8,780 nucleotides of DNA from an uncultured Gemmatimonadota bacterium (GTDB lineage Bacteria > Gemmatimonadota > Gemmatimonadetes > Gemmatimonadales > GWC2-71-9), in contig CAMLHU010000076.1 of assembly GCA_946479825.1 (NCBI GenBank), positions 1 through 8,780 on the forward strand, written 5' to 3'. Positions 1 through 6,834 of this stretch are shown piece after piece. The notes beneath the pieces were generated by a model. The model searched no databases. It worked only from the letters and a program-made list of their open reading frames with translations, and was not told where the DNA came from. A program made the translations under genes and the position numbers. How positions within the stretch are numbered: position 1 is the first letter of the stretch; every line of letters begins with the position of its first letter.

Positions 1-134
1 AGATGCGGACCATCAAGGTGGCGCTCCGCGGCGTCACCAGCGGGTCGGTGTCGGAGTCCGGCAGCGGGACCCGGGCCCCGATCAACGACAGCCTGGTCAC
101 CTACGTGACGCTCCGCAATGCGCCGTTCAACTGA
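1..134 (+). CDS. C-terminal end of a prepilin-like protein (partial)
   Basis: This is the 3' end of a gene that begins before the window. Its codons are in phase from base 3 and end with TGA at 132-134, giving 43 readable residues. The last residues read TYVTLRNAPFN. A closing beta-strand ending in VTLRN is common at the C-terminus of PilW/GspJ-like minor pilins and related type IV prepilins, and the next gene is a PilX-like pilin 13 nt downstream, which fits a prepilin operon. The N-terminal prepilin signal and hydrophobic helix, which would settle the identity, lie outside the window. An ATG at base 3 could in principle start a short ORF, but no ribosome binding site can be checked there. 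The open frame is clear; the family is inferred from the short tail and the context. Confidence 0.55.
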   Translation, partial: MRTIKVALRGVTSGSVSESGSGTRAPINDSLVTYVTLRNAPFN

Positions 135-138
135 GGCC

Positions 139-142
139 GAGG
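139..142 (+). promoter_or_regulatory. ribosome binding site deciding the pilX-like start
   Basis: GAGG lies 5 nt before the ATG at 148. The in-frame ATG at 118 has no purine-rich site and would overlap the end of the preceding gene, so 148 is the preferred start. It also gives the usual short basic leader before the hydrophobic helix. Confidence 0.6.
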
Positions 143-147
143 TGCTT

Positions 148-1293
148 ATGACCCGCCGCTCCGACGAACGAGGGATCGCCCTCATCCTGGCCGTCTTTGC
201 CCTGGTGGTGATCGGGGCGCTGGTGGCGGGCATCTTCTACACCGCTCAGCTCGAGCAGCGGAGCGGCGGCAACGCGCTCGCGGGGCAGCAGGCGGCCGAC
301 GCCGCCCAGGCCGGGATCGACTACGCCGTCGCCAACTGGGACAACTCCTGGACCACGATGGGCACCGGCAACTCCATCACCATCGCGAGCACCCAGCTCG
401 GCTCCTCGCCCGAGTACTTCACCGCCACCGTGATGGCGCTCAACGGATTCACCTACCTGGTCACCTCGACCGGGATGGCCAAGAACAGCGCGGGCACCGT
501 GCTGGCCTCCCGGGCGTACGGGATGCTCTACAAGAAGGCCATCCCGACGCTCAACGTGCAGTCGAGCGTCACGGTGGCCGGTGGCGTGAGCGTGGGCGGG
601 AGCGCCAACATCAACGGCAACGACGTTCCGCCGACCACGGGCGGGTGGTCGTCCACCTGCGCCGGCCAGCCGACCCAGAACCAGCCGGCGATCCGGACCG
701 ACTCCAGCGTGTCCACTCACGGCGGCCCGACCCTGACCGGGGGAACGGTGTCGCACGACACGTCGGTCGGGACCACGATCACCGACGTGAACCAGGCCTA
801 CAATACGTTCATCAACAGCGCCAACGTCACCATCAGCGGCGGCACCGTCACGGGTGCATACCCCGCGCTCAATGTCACCACCCACGCCTGCGACCGGACC
901 GTCACCACCAACTGGGGCGATCCTGAGCACAACCTGTTGTATACGGTGGGAGCCTTGAGCACCTATCCCTGTGCAGCCTACTACCCGATCGTCCACGTGA
1001 CCGGCGACCTCAAGGTCACCGGGACCATCGGTCAGGGGATCCTCCTGGTGGACGGCAACTTCACCGCCGGCGGCGGGTTCACCTTCTACGGCCTGGTGAT
1101 CGTGAAGGGGAGCATCCAGAAGGGGAACGGCAACTCCTACTTCTACGGCGGGCTCCTGTCCGAAAGCGCCAGCATCACCGACGACCTGACCGGTAACATC
1201 ACGATCCAGTACTCGAGCTGCGCGATCAATACCGCGGTCTCCAGTTCGGCGGTCGCCCGGCCGATGGTCCAGCGGCCGTTCATTCAATACTGA
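148..1293 (+). CDS. PilX-like type IV pilus minor pilin with beta-rich body
   Basis: The protein is 381 aa from the ATG at 148. It opens with a short charged leader (MTRRSDERG), then one hydrophobic helix at about residues 10-31 (IALILAVFALVVIGALVAGI), then an Ala-rich stretch (QQAADAAQAGIDYAV) typical of the PilX N-terminal domain. The leader ends in RG before the helix, as in prepilins, but there is no Glu at mature position 5; GspK-type pilins also lack it. The remaining 300 or so residues are rich in Gly, Thr, Ser and Val, with strand-turn repeats (VTVAGGVSVGGS, VTGDLKVTG, GNFTAGGGFTFYG) that suggest a beta-helix-like fold. Four Cys lie in the body and could form disulfides. The expected place is the inner membrane, then the pilus tip or shaft, where it would help start assembly or bind surfaces. 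The family assignment rests on the N-terminus; the role of the body is inferred. Confidence 0.75.
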   Translation: MTRRSDERGIALILAVFALVVIGALVAGIFYTAQLEQRSGGNALAGQQAADAAQAGIDYAVANWDNSWTTMGTGNSITIASTQLGSSPEYFTATVMALNGFTYLVTSTGMAKNSAGTVLASRAYGMLYKKAIPTLNVQSSVTVAGGVSVGGSANINGNDVPPTTGGWSSTCAGQPTQNQPAIRTDSSVSTHGGPTLTGGTVSHDTSVGTTITDVNQAYNTFINSANVTISGGTVTGAYPALNVTTHACDRTVTTNWGDPEHNLLYTVGALSTYPCAAYYPIVHVTGDLKVTGTIGQGILLVDGNFTAGGGFTFYGLVIVKGSIQKGNGNSYFYGGLLSESASITDDLTGNITIQYSSCAINTAVSSSAVARPMVQRPFIQY

Positions 1294-1313
1294 CACCATC
1301 TCGACACTGTCAA

Positions 1314-1352
1314 GCCGGGTCGGCCCAGTCGGGCCGGCCCGGCCTAGTTTTT
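1314..1352 (+). terminator. intrinsic terminator of the minor-pilin operon
   Basis: Arms 1314-1326 and 1331-1343 pair over 13 bp with a single T-G wobble, closing a 4-nt loop (AGTC). The stem is almost pure G+C. It is followed by CTAG and a run of five T at 1348-1352. It begins 20 nt after the stop of the PilX-like gene, so it ends the minor-pilin transcript before the pilM promoter. Confidence 0.85.
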
Positions 1353-1510
1353 GGCCCCACAGGTGCCATTTTAAGTACCAAAGATAAGCCGAAACTTGTA
1401 GTTCAGGCGGGTGAATTGGTGGCGATCCGCGCTGACTTTCGCGCACTCCACCGGCGGTAACCTACGCTCCGGCAACGGCTTGTTCTGGCTCACCTCAAGC
1501 AGCTTCGAGC

Positions 1511-1539
1511 TTGACAATTCCTTGGCCGGATGGTAGCGT
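1511..1539 (+). promoter_or_regulatory. sigma70-type promoter for pilMNOPQ
   Basis: A perfect TTGACA (1511-1516), a 17-bp spacer and TAGCGT (1534-1539; matches TATAAT at positions 1, 2 and 6) lie in the AT-richer gap between the minor-pilin terminator and pilM. Transcription would start near 1546 and give a leader of about 36 nt. Bases 1353-1510 of this gap show no gene and no clear operator. Confidence 0.6.
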
Positions 1540-1581
1540 AGCCACCTTAGTGTCCCCTTTCCACATTCCGGTCGGGTCGAT

Positions 1582-2625
1582 ATGAGCCTCTTCGGGCGCA
1601 AGAAGACCACGGTTGGGCTCGACATCGGCAGCGGGCTGATCAAGGCCGTGGTGATCAACCACGGCGGCGGGGAGCCCACGCTCACGAAGGTCGCCTTCGC
1701 CACGGTGTCGGACGACGCCATCGTGGAAGGCGAGATCATCGACCAGGGTGTCGTAGCCGACGCCATCAAGCAGCTGTTCAGCTCCGCCGGCATCAAGGGC
1801 AAGGACGTGGTCATCGCCGTCGGCGGGCGCGACGTGATCGTCAAGAAGATCCAGATGGACCGGATGTCGGAGCCCGAGGCCCGCGAGGTCATCCGCTGGG
1901 AGGCGGAGCAGCACGTCCCGTTCGACATGGAGAACGTGGAGCTCGACTTCCAGATCCTCGACCCGGAAGGCGAAGGGCTCCAGATGACGGTGCTCCTGGT
2001 GGCGGCCAAGCGCGAGCTGGTCGAGACCCGGATGGCGCTGCTCTCCGAGGCGGGGCTCCAGGCCAGCATCATCGACGTGGACGCCTTCGCCCTCCACAAC
2101 GCCTTCGAGCTCAACCACCCCGACGAGATGCAGGGGGTGGTCGGCCTGGTCAACATCGGCCACGAGACCACCAACATCAACATCCTCGAGGACGGGATCC
2201 CGGTGCTCACCCGCGACCTCCCGCTCGGCGTCCGCCGTTTCCGCGAGGATATGCAGCGCGAGCGCGGGCTCTCCGCCGAGGATGCCGACAAGATCCTGCA
2301 GGGCTTCGAGCGCAACGAGGCGCTCGATCCCTTTCTCGAGACCCGGGGCGAGGAACTCGCCGTCGGGATCGAGCGCGCGGCCGCCTTCCTGCAGTCCGCC
2401 AGCCGCTCGGCCGGGAACCTGACCCGCATCGTGACGGTGGGGGGCGGGGCGCGGATCCCGGGGCTCAACAAGGTCCTGGCCGACCGCCTGCGGATCCCGG
2501 TGGAACCGGGGAATCCGCTGGCGCGGCTCTCGGTGGCCGAGGACGCGTTCGAGGCGCTCAGCATGGACGAAGTGGCGCCACTCCTGATGCTGCCGATCGG
2601 TCTCGCCCTCAGGAGCGCGGCCTGA
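1582..2625 (+). CDS. pilM: type IV pilus assembly protein PilM
   Basis: PilM is a cytoplasmic actin-like ATP-binding protein that binds the N-terminus of PilN and links the inner-membrane alignment complex to the pilus motor. The 347 aa match the usual family length. The phosphate-1 motif is at residues 11-23 (VGLDIGSGLIKAV), the second phosphate motif at about 188-202 (GLVNIGHETTNINIL), and the adenosine-binding glycine run at about 283-295 (IVTVGGGARIPGL). The segment WEAEQHVPFDMENVELDF at about 111-128 is also characteristic of PilM. It is the first gene of the operon, with pilN 25 nt downstream. There is no good Shine-Dalgarno sequence before the ATG at 1582, only GT-rich sequence, so it may be translated inefficiently or from a short leader. 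Nothing looks broken. Confidence 0.95.
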   Translation: MSLFGRKKTTVGLDIGSGLIKAVVINHGGGEPTLTKVAFATVSDDAIVEGEIIDQGVVADAIKQLFSSAGIKGKDVVIAVGGRDVIVKKIQMDRMSEPEAREVIRWEAEQHVPFDMENVELDFQILDPEGEGLQMTVLLVAAKRELVETRMALLSEAGLQASIIDVDAFALHNAFELNHPDEMQGVVGLVNIGHETTNINILEDGIPVLTRDLPLGVRRFREDMQRERGLSAEDADKILQGFERNEALDPFLETRGEELAVGIERAAAFLQSASRSAGNLTRIVTVGGGARIPGLNKVLADRLRIPVEPGNPLARLSVAEDAFEALSMDEVAPLLMLPIGLALRSAA

Positions 2626-2650
2626 GTCCGGCCCGGAGGATCCCGACCCG

Positions 2651-3334
2651 ATGATGATCACCGTCAATCTCCGGCCCGGCCAGAAGCGCAAGACCGGCAC
2701 GGCCCAGAAGCAGATCCTGGCGAAGCTCAAGGAGCTCTCGACCCGGGTCAAGGAACCGCTGCTGCTCGGCGCCGCCGGCGCGTGGGTGGTGGTGGTGGTC
2801 GGGCTCGTGTTCCTCTACGGCCGGACCGCCAAGGAGCTGAACACGCTCACGCCCCGGTTGGAGCAGGCGCGGGCCGACGAGAAGCGCTTCCGCGGCCTGC
2901 TCGACCAGAAGCGCAAGGCCGAGAAGATCCGCGACTCGCTGGTGACCCAGATCCAGGTCATCCGCCACGTGGACGGCGACCGCTATGTCTGGCCGCACCT
3001 CCTCGACGAAGTGGCCAAGGCGCTCCCGCCGTACACGTGGCTCGTGTCGGTGCAGGGGACCGGCAAGGCCACCGTGGACACCAGCGCCGACTCGACCGCG
3101 GCCCGGCCCAAGGTGCCGTTCTCGATCGAGGGGCGCACCGTGGACGAGCAGGCGACCGGCCAGCTGCTCCGGCAGCTCGAGGCCTCGCCCTGGATCAGCA
3201 ACGTCCAGCTGGTGAGCCTCAGCACCGTGGCCGAGCAGGGCCGGGTGATCAAGTCGTTCAGCATCTCGGCCGATTTCCAGGAGGCGGACTCGGCGTACAT
3301 CCGCACCGTGCCCCTCAACCAGTCGGTGAGGTGA
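2651..3334 (+). CDS. pilN: type IV pilus assembly protein PilN
   Basis: PilN is a bitopic inner-membrane protein that pairs with PilO. Its cytoplasmic tail inserts into a groove of PilM through a conserved motif close to INLLP. Here the tail reads ITVNLRPG at residues 3-10, so the motif is present in a diverged form. A basic stretch follows, then one transmembrane helix at about 37-56 (valine-rich), a charged coiled coil at about 58-100, and a periplasmic alpha/beta domain to residue 227 that includes YTWLVSVQGTG and SPWISNVQLVSLS. GGAGGA at 2635-2640 serves the ATG at 2651 with 10-nt spacing. The next codon is also ATG, so the exact start could shift by one residue. pilO follows after 7 nt. 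Confidence 0.92.
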   Translation: MMITVNLRPGQKRKTGTAQKQILAKLKELSTRVKEPLLLGAAGAWVVVVVGLVFLYGRTAKELNTLTPRLEQARADEKRFRGLLDQKRKAEKIRDSLVTQIQVIRHVDGDRYVWPHLLDEVAKALPPYTWLVSVQGTGKATVDTSADSTAARPKVPFSIEGRTVDEQATGQLLRQLEASPWISNVQLVSLSTVAEQGRVIKSFSISADFQEADSAYIRTVPLNQSVR

Positions 3335-3341
3335 CCGCGCG

Positions 3342-3953
3342 ATGAACCAGACCCGCCAGGTGGCGATCCTGCTCATCCTGATGGCCGCCGTCGTCGGCTA
3401 CTTCGGCTATAACGGCTTCTCGGGCGTGTTCGACGGGATGGCCGCGCGCAAGGCGCGCATCACCGCGATGACCGACAGCCTCGCCACCCTGCAGAAGGCC
3501 ACCGACAGCGCCAAGGCGGTGCTCGCCAAGGGGAGCATCGAGGACCTGCGGCGCCGGCTCGAGGGCTACCGCCAGAGCCTCGACCTCCTGCGCCGGCTGG
3601 TGCCGGAGCGCAACGAGGTGCCGAACCTGCTCGACCAGATCTCGACCCGCGCCAAGCTGCGCGGGGTGGCGCTGACCGGCGTCCAGCCGCAGGCGACGAT
3701 CCCGGGCCCGGCGCCGTTCAGCACCAACCAGTACACCATCTCGGTGCTGGGCCACTACGACCAGCTCGGCGAATTCCTGTCGGACGTCGCCTCGCTGCCG
3801 CGGATCATCGTCCCGGCCGGCCTCAGGCTCACGCCGGCCTCGGGGGCGCAGGCGGCCGCGCTGGGCGACTCGACCGGCGCGCTGCTCAACGCCTCGTTCA
3901 TGATCCGGACGTACGTGAAGGCCAGCGGGGAGGGGGCCGACAGTGCGCAATGA
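3342..3953 (+). CDS. pilO: type IV pilus assembly protein PilO
   Basis: PilO is a bitopic inner-membrane protein that forms a heterodimer with PilN and contacts PilP in the periplasm. The 203 aa fit the family. A very short cytoplasmic tail is followed by one transmembrane helix at about residues 7-23. A long coiled coil runs through about residue 95 and contains two PilO-typical stretches, IEDLRRRLEGYRQSL and LVPERNEVPNLLDQIS. The C-terminal alpha/beta domain follows (LRGVALTGVQPQ; YTISVLGHYDQLGEFLSDVASLPRI). GAGG at 3328-3331, inside the end of pilN, lies 10 nt before the ATG. The last 11 bases overlap the start of pilP, so translation is probably coupled. Confidence 0.92.
   Translation: MNQTRQVAILLILMAAVVGYFGYNGFSGVFDGMAARKARITAMTDSLATLQKATDSAKAVLAKGSIEDLRRRLEGYRQSLDLLRRLVPERNEVPNLLDQISTRAKLRGVALTGVQPQATIPGPAPFSTNQYTISVLGHYDQLGEFLSDVASLPRIIVPAGLRLTPASGAQAAALGDSTGALLNASFMIRTYVKASGEGADSAQ
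3929..3933 (+). promoter_or_regulatory. ribosome binding site supporting the GTG start of pilP
   Basis: GGAGG sits within a G-rich run inside pilO, 9 nt before the GTG at 3943. No in-frame ATG precedes the hydrophobic signal segment, so this site is the main support for the GTG start. Confidence 0.55.
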
Positions 3954-4962
3954 CCGGCTGGTCCTCGCGGCCCTGATGGCGGCGCTCTGCGCCGGCACCG
4001 GGTGCGCCAAGGTCAAGGGCATGTTCGGGCACAAGGTGAACGCCGACTCGGTGGCCCAGGCCGACCGGGCCGCGGCCGCCCGCCGCGACAGCCTCGCCAA
4101 GGCCCAGGCCCGGCGCGACTCGGTGGCGCGGGCCCGCTTCGCCACCTGCAGCGACTCGGTCGAGAAGGCGCTCCGGAAGACCAAGGCGGGTCGGGCGGAG
4201 CTCGCCCGCAAGGCGAAGCTCCCGGCCGGGATGCAGCTGGCATCGGTGCTCAAGGCGTGCGGCACCGCCCCGGCCCAGGCCCCGGCCACCGCGACTCCGG
4301 CCACCGGAGCCGGTAAGGCGGCCCCGGCCGCCGCCGCGCCCGCCAAGGGCGCCCCGGCGCCGACCGCTCCGGCCAAGGGAACTCCGGCCGCTCCCGCCAC
4401 GACTCCGCCGGCCAAGACGGCGGCCGCCGCAGCTCCGACGACCCCGGCCAAGACGCCGGCGATGACCGCGGCGCAGCAGCGGGTGGCCCGGGCGGACTCG
4501 GTCCGGAAGGTCCGGGAACAGGCCCGCGCCGATTCGCTGGCCAAGGCCCGCGAGCAGGCCCGGGTGGATTCGATCGCGAAGGTCCGCGCCGACTCGATCC
4601 GGCAGGACTCGATCAAGACGGCCAAGGAGACCGAGATCCTGCGCGAGACCTTCGCGTACACCGGCGGCGCCCGCGACCCGTTCCAGTCGCTCATCGAGCG
4701 CGGCGGGTCGGGCGTGGAGTTCGGCGACCTGGTGCTGGTCGCGATCTACCAGGACCTCCGGTCCGCCCGGAACAGCGTGGCGGTGCTCCGGAACAAGTCC
4801 AACGGCAAGCGCTACAAGGTCCGTACCGGCGACCGCATCGGGACCCGGATGACGGTCGGCCAGATCACCGACCGCGACGTGACGTTCACCATCGAGGACT
4901 TCGGATTCGAACGGCAGGAGACCCTGTCGCTCACGAAGAAGGGCCAGGAGGATAACCGATGA
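3943..4962 (+). CDS. pilP: type IV pilus lipoprotein PilP, enlarged form
   Basis: PilP is an inner-membrane lipoprotein that joins the PilN-PilO dimer to the periplasmic domains of the secretin PilQ. The start is GTG at 3943. Residues 6-20 are hydrophobic, and Cys21 in GTGC is the likely lipidated residue, although Gly at -3 is not a canonical lipobox. The PilP domain is at about residues 236-335: YTGGARDPFQSLI, DLVLVAIYQDL, YKVRTGDRIGTRMTVGQI and DVTFTIEDFGFERQETLSL. At 339 aa it is nearly twice the roughly 175-180 aa of familiar PilP proteins. The excess lies between signal and domain: Asp-Ser repeat helices (about 33-75 and 184-225) flank a Pro/Ala/Lys-rich linker at about 108-176. This probably lengthens the reach across the periplasm (inference). 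The stop overlaps the pilQ start as ATGA. Confidence 0.85.
   Translation: MRNDRLVLAALMAALCAGTGCAKVKGMFGHKVNADSVAQADRAAAARRDSLAKAQARRDSVARARFATCSDSVEKALRKTKAGRAELARKAKLPAGMQLASVLKACGTAPAQAPATATPATGAGKAAPAAAAPAKGAPAPTAPAKGTPAAPATTPPAKTAAAAAPTTPAKTPAMTAAQQRVARADSVRKVREQARADSLAKAREQARVDSIAKVRADSIRQDSIKTAKETEILRETFAYTGGARDPFQSLIERGGSGVEFGDLVLVAIYQDLRSARNSVAVLRNKSNGKRYKVRTGDRIGTRMTVGQITDRDVTFTIEDFGFERQETLSLTKKGQEDNR
4042..4167 (+). repeat. first Asp-Ser repeat block within pilP
   Basis: The encoded protein has Asp-Ser recurring in a Lys/Arg/Ala-rich helix at about residues 34-75: ADSV, RRDSLAKAQ, RRDSVARAR and CSDSVEK. It is low-complexity and likely helical, and lies just after the lipidation signal. 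The repeat is clear in protein and only partial in DNA. Confidence 0.6.
4264..4470 (+). repeat. Pro/Ala/Lys-rich low-complexity linker within pilP
   Basis: The encoded residues are almost only Ala, Pro, Thr, Gly and Lys, with PAKG or PAKT recurring four times. It resembles the extended linkers of periplasm-spanning proteins such as TonB. The DNA is correspondingly very GC-rich and repetitive, and would be prone to length variation. Confidence 0.6.
4492..4617 (+). repeat. second Asp-Ser repeat block within pilP, 36-bp units
   Basis: Two near-complete 36-bp units (4492-4527 and 4528-4563) encode ADS-hydrophobic-x-K-x-R-E-Q-A-R. A shortened third unit (4564-4587) and two further truncated units (4588-4605, 4606-4617) follow. 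Units differ at synonymous and conservative sites, so the repeat is old rather than freshly duplicated. Confidence 0.65.
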
Positions 4963-6758
4963 AGTCCCTGCGACTGTTCCTGCTGCCGCTGGCGGCCCTG
5001 CTGCTCGCGGCCCCGGCCGCCCGCGCCGCCGGCCCGCGTGACGGCCAGGTGCTCAGCGTGGCCGTCCAGCCCGCCCCCGGCGCCGCCGAGGTCGTCATCA
5101 ACGTGCGCGGCGCCGTGGAAGTGCACGACTTCACGCTCCGGGAGCCCGCCCGCCTGGTCCTCGACCTGACCGGCGCCACCCTGGGTGCCGCCCCCGTGCT
5201 GTACGACGGCGTGGAGCGCGGCGGCATCCGCAACATCCGGATGGGTCAGTTCGCGCCCAACGTGGTCCGGGTGGTGGTGGACCTCTCGACCCTCAAGAAC
5301 TACGAGCTGGTCCGCGACGGCGACTACGTCCGGGTCAAGTTCGGGGCGGAACGCAGCTTCCTCGCCTGGTCGTCGCTCACGCCGGCCGCGATGGCCGCGC
5401 CCGCGGGCCCGGCGGTCTCGACCGCCGCGCGCTCTCCCGAGGTGACGCTCCCGGCCCCCGCGATCCAGCAGGTGCCGCCCGACCGCCCGATCAGCGTGAG
5501 CTACGACAACGCCGACATCGCCGACGTGGTGGCCGGCTTCGCCGCCTTCAGCGGGCGGTCCATCGTCCTGGGCGCGGGGATCGCCGGCACCATCAAGGTC
5601 AACACCGAGATCCGCAACAAGCCCTGGCGCGCGGCCTTCTCGGCCATCCTCTCGGCCAACGGCCTCTCGGCCACCGAGACCCCCGACGGCATCATCCGGG
5701 TGGATTCGCCGAAGGCGCTTGCCGCCCTCGATTCGCTCGAGCCGCTCGAGACCCGGCTCGTCCGGATCAACTACGCCAACGCGTCCGCGATCGCCAAGAA
5801 CCTGACGGGGATCCTGACCAAGGGCCGCGGCACGGTCGTCGCCGATTCGGCCACCAACTCCCTCATCATCACCGACACGCGCAGCAAGATCGGCGGCGTC
5901 GAAGACTTCGTGAAGGGCCTCGACATCCGCACGCCGTCGGTATCCATCCAGGCCAAGATCATCCTGGTGGACCGCGAGGACATCGAAGGGCTGGGCATCC
6001 AGTACGACCTCGGCGCCGCCCAGGCGGGCGAAGGCTCGTTCTTCAACCAGCTCGTCACCCGGACCGACCCGGCGACGGGCGCGCCCTACTCCAGCACCAA
6101 CATCAACTACATCGACCTGGGCGGCACGTCGGTCGCGGCCATCGGCAACGCGAAGGCTTCGCTGACCAATCCGGCGCTCAACGTCATCCTCAGCACCGTC
6201 ATCGGCGGGATGAGCCTGACCTCCTTCGTGCAGGCCACGCAGGAGATCAACCTGACCGACGTCCAGGCCGAGCCGATCATCACCACGCTCGACAACAACC
6301 AGGCCGACATCCTGGTCGGCGAAGAGACCCCCGTCCGGGTCATCGACGCAAGCTCGGCCACCGGCGTGGGGCAGGCCCCCCGGGCCAACGTCACCTTCAA
6401 GGAGACGGGCATCCGGCTCACCGCCACGCCGCACGTCACCAACAACCGTCAGGTGGTGCTGCAGCTGCACACCGAGCGGTCGGCGGTGCAGCAGCTGGCC
6501 TCGCTCGACCTGGGCTACAACTTCGCCAAGCAGTCGGCCGACAACCGCCTCCTGGTGAACGACGGCGAGACCGCCGTGATCGGCGGCCTCACCATCACCG
6601 AGGTCACCAAGAAGAAGTCCGGCATCCCGCTCCTGATGGACCTGCCGCTCATCGGCGGGCTGTTCGGCTTCAACAGCAGCGACGAACGCCGGCGCGACCT
6701 GATCATCCTGGTCACCCCGCGCATCGTGGACGACGCGGCGCCCGGCGCCTCGCAGTGA
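4959..6758 (+). CDS. pilQ: type IV pilus outer-membrane secretin PilQ
   Basis: PilQ forms the multimeric outer-membrane pore through which the pilus passes. A signal peptide ends near residue 23 (LLAAPAARA). One AMIN domain at about 30-129 would bind peptidoglycan. A Pro/Ala linker follows, then an STN/N0 domain at about 178-250 (ISVSYDNADIADVVAGFA), an N1-type ring domain from about 265 (RLVRINYANASAIAKNL; DSATNSLIITDT), and the secretin core at about 425-593. The core includes VQAEPIITTLDNNQADILVG, LLVNDGETAVIGGL, the hallmark GIPLLMDLPLIGGLFG, and RRRDLIILVTPRIV. At 599 aa it is shorter than the roughly 700-aa PilQ of Pseudomonas; it has only one AMIN copy. AGGAGG at 4946-4951, 7 nt before the ATG, is the best ribosome binding site in the window, and the start overlaps the pilP stop. 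Confidence 0.95.
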   Translation: MKSLRLFLLPLAALLLAAPAARAAGPRDGQVLSVAVQPAPGAAEVVINVRGAVEVHDFTLREPARLVLDLTGATLGAAPVLYDGVERGGIRNIRMGQFAPNVVRVVVDLSTLKNYELVRDGDYVRVKFGAERSFLAWSSLTPAAMAAPAGPAVSTAARSPEVTLPAPAIQQVPPDRPISVSYDNADIADVVAGFAAFSGRSIVLGAGIAGTIKVNTEIRNKPWRAAFSAILSANGLSATETPDGIIRVDSPKALAALDSLEPLETRLVRINYANASAIAKNLTGILTKGRGTVVADSATNSLIITDTRSKIGGVEDFVKGLDIRTPSVSIQAKIILVDREDIEGLGIQYDLGAAQAGEGSFFNQLVTRTDPATGAPYSSTNINYIDLGGTSVAAIGNAKASLTNPALNVILSTVIGGMSLTSFVQATQEINLTDVQAEPIITTLDNNQADILVGEETPVRVIDASSATGVGQAPRANVTFKETGIRLTATPHVTNNRQVVLQLHTERSAVQQLASLDLGYNFAKQSADNRLLVNDGETAVIGGLTITEVTKKKSGIPLLMDLPLIGGLFGFNSSDERRRDLIILVTPRIVDDAAPGASQ

Positions 6759-6788
6759 GCCGAGCGCCGGACCAGCGCCCAGTGCCCT

Positions 6789-6814
6789 CGAGCCCGACCG
6801 CCGCGTCGGGCTCG
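6789..6814 (+). terminator. GC hairpin between pilQ and aroC (terminator or attenuator)
   Basis: Perfect 10-bp arms (6789-6798 and 6805-6814) close a 6-nt loop, 30 nt after the pilQ stop. The sequence after it is TTGGTCTC, so the T-tract is poor. It may terminate part of the pil transcript or merely protect its 3' end. No convincing promoter for aroC was seen downstream of it. Confidence 0.55.
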
Positions 6815-6822
6815 TTGGTCTC

Positions 6823-6826
6823 GGAG
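6823..6826 (+). promoter_or_regulatory. ribosome binding site for the GTG start of aroC
   Basis: GGAG lies 8 nt before the GTG at 6835. The resulting N-terminus (MNRLRFLTAGESHG) matches the normal start of chorismate synthase, so a GTG start is well supported. Confidence 0.65.
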
Positions 6827-6834
6827 CCCCGCCG

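Noticed and set aside
118..147. Upstream in-frame ATG as the start of the PilX-like pilin
   Set aside because: It has no ribosome binding site, overlaps the preceding gene, and makes the leader unusually long; ATG 148 has GAGG at good spacing.
127..2751. Long - strand frames opposite the PilX-like gene and pilM
   Set aside because: They run across the terminator and promoter gap, have no family features, and mirror well-supported + strand genes.
3315..4694. A 459-codon - strand frame with repeated ESAR-like units
   Set aside because: The repeats are the reverse reading of the Asp-Ser repeats and linker of pilP, not an independent repeat protein.
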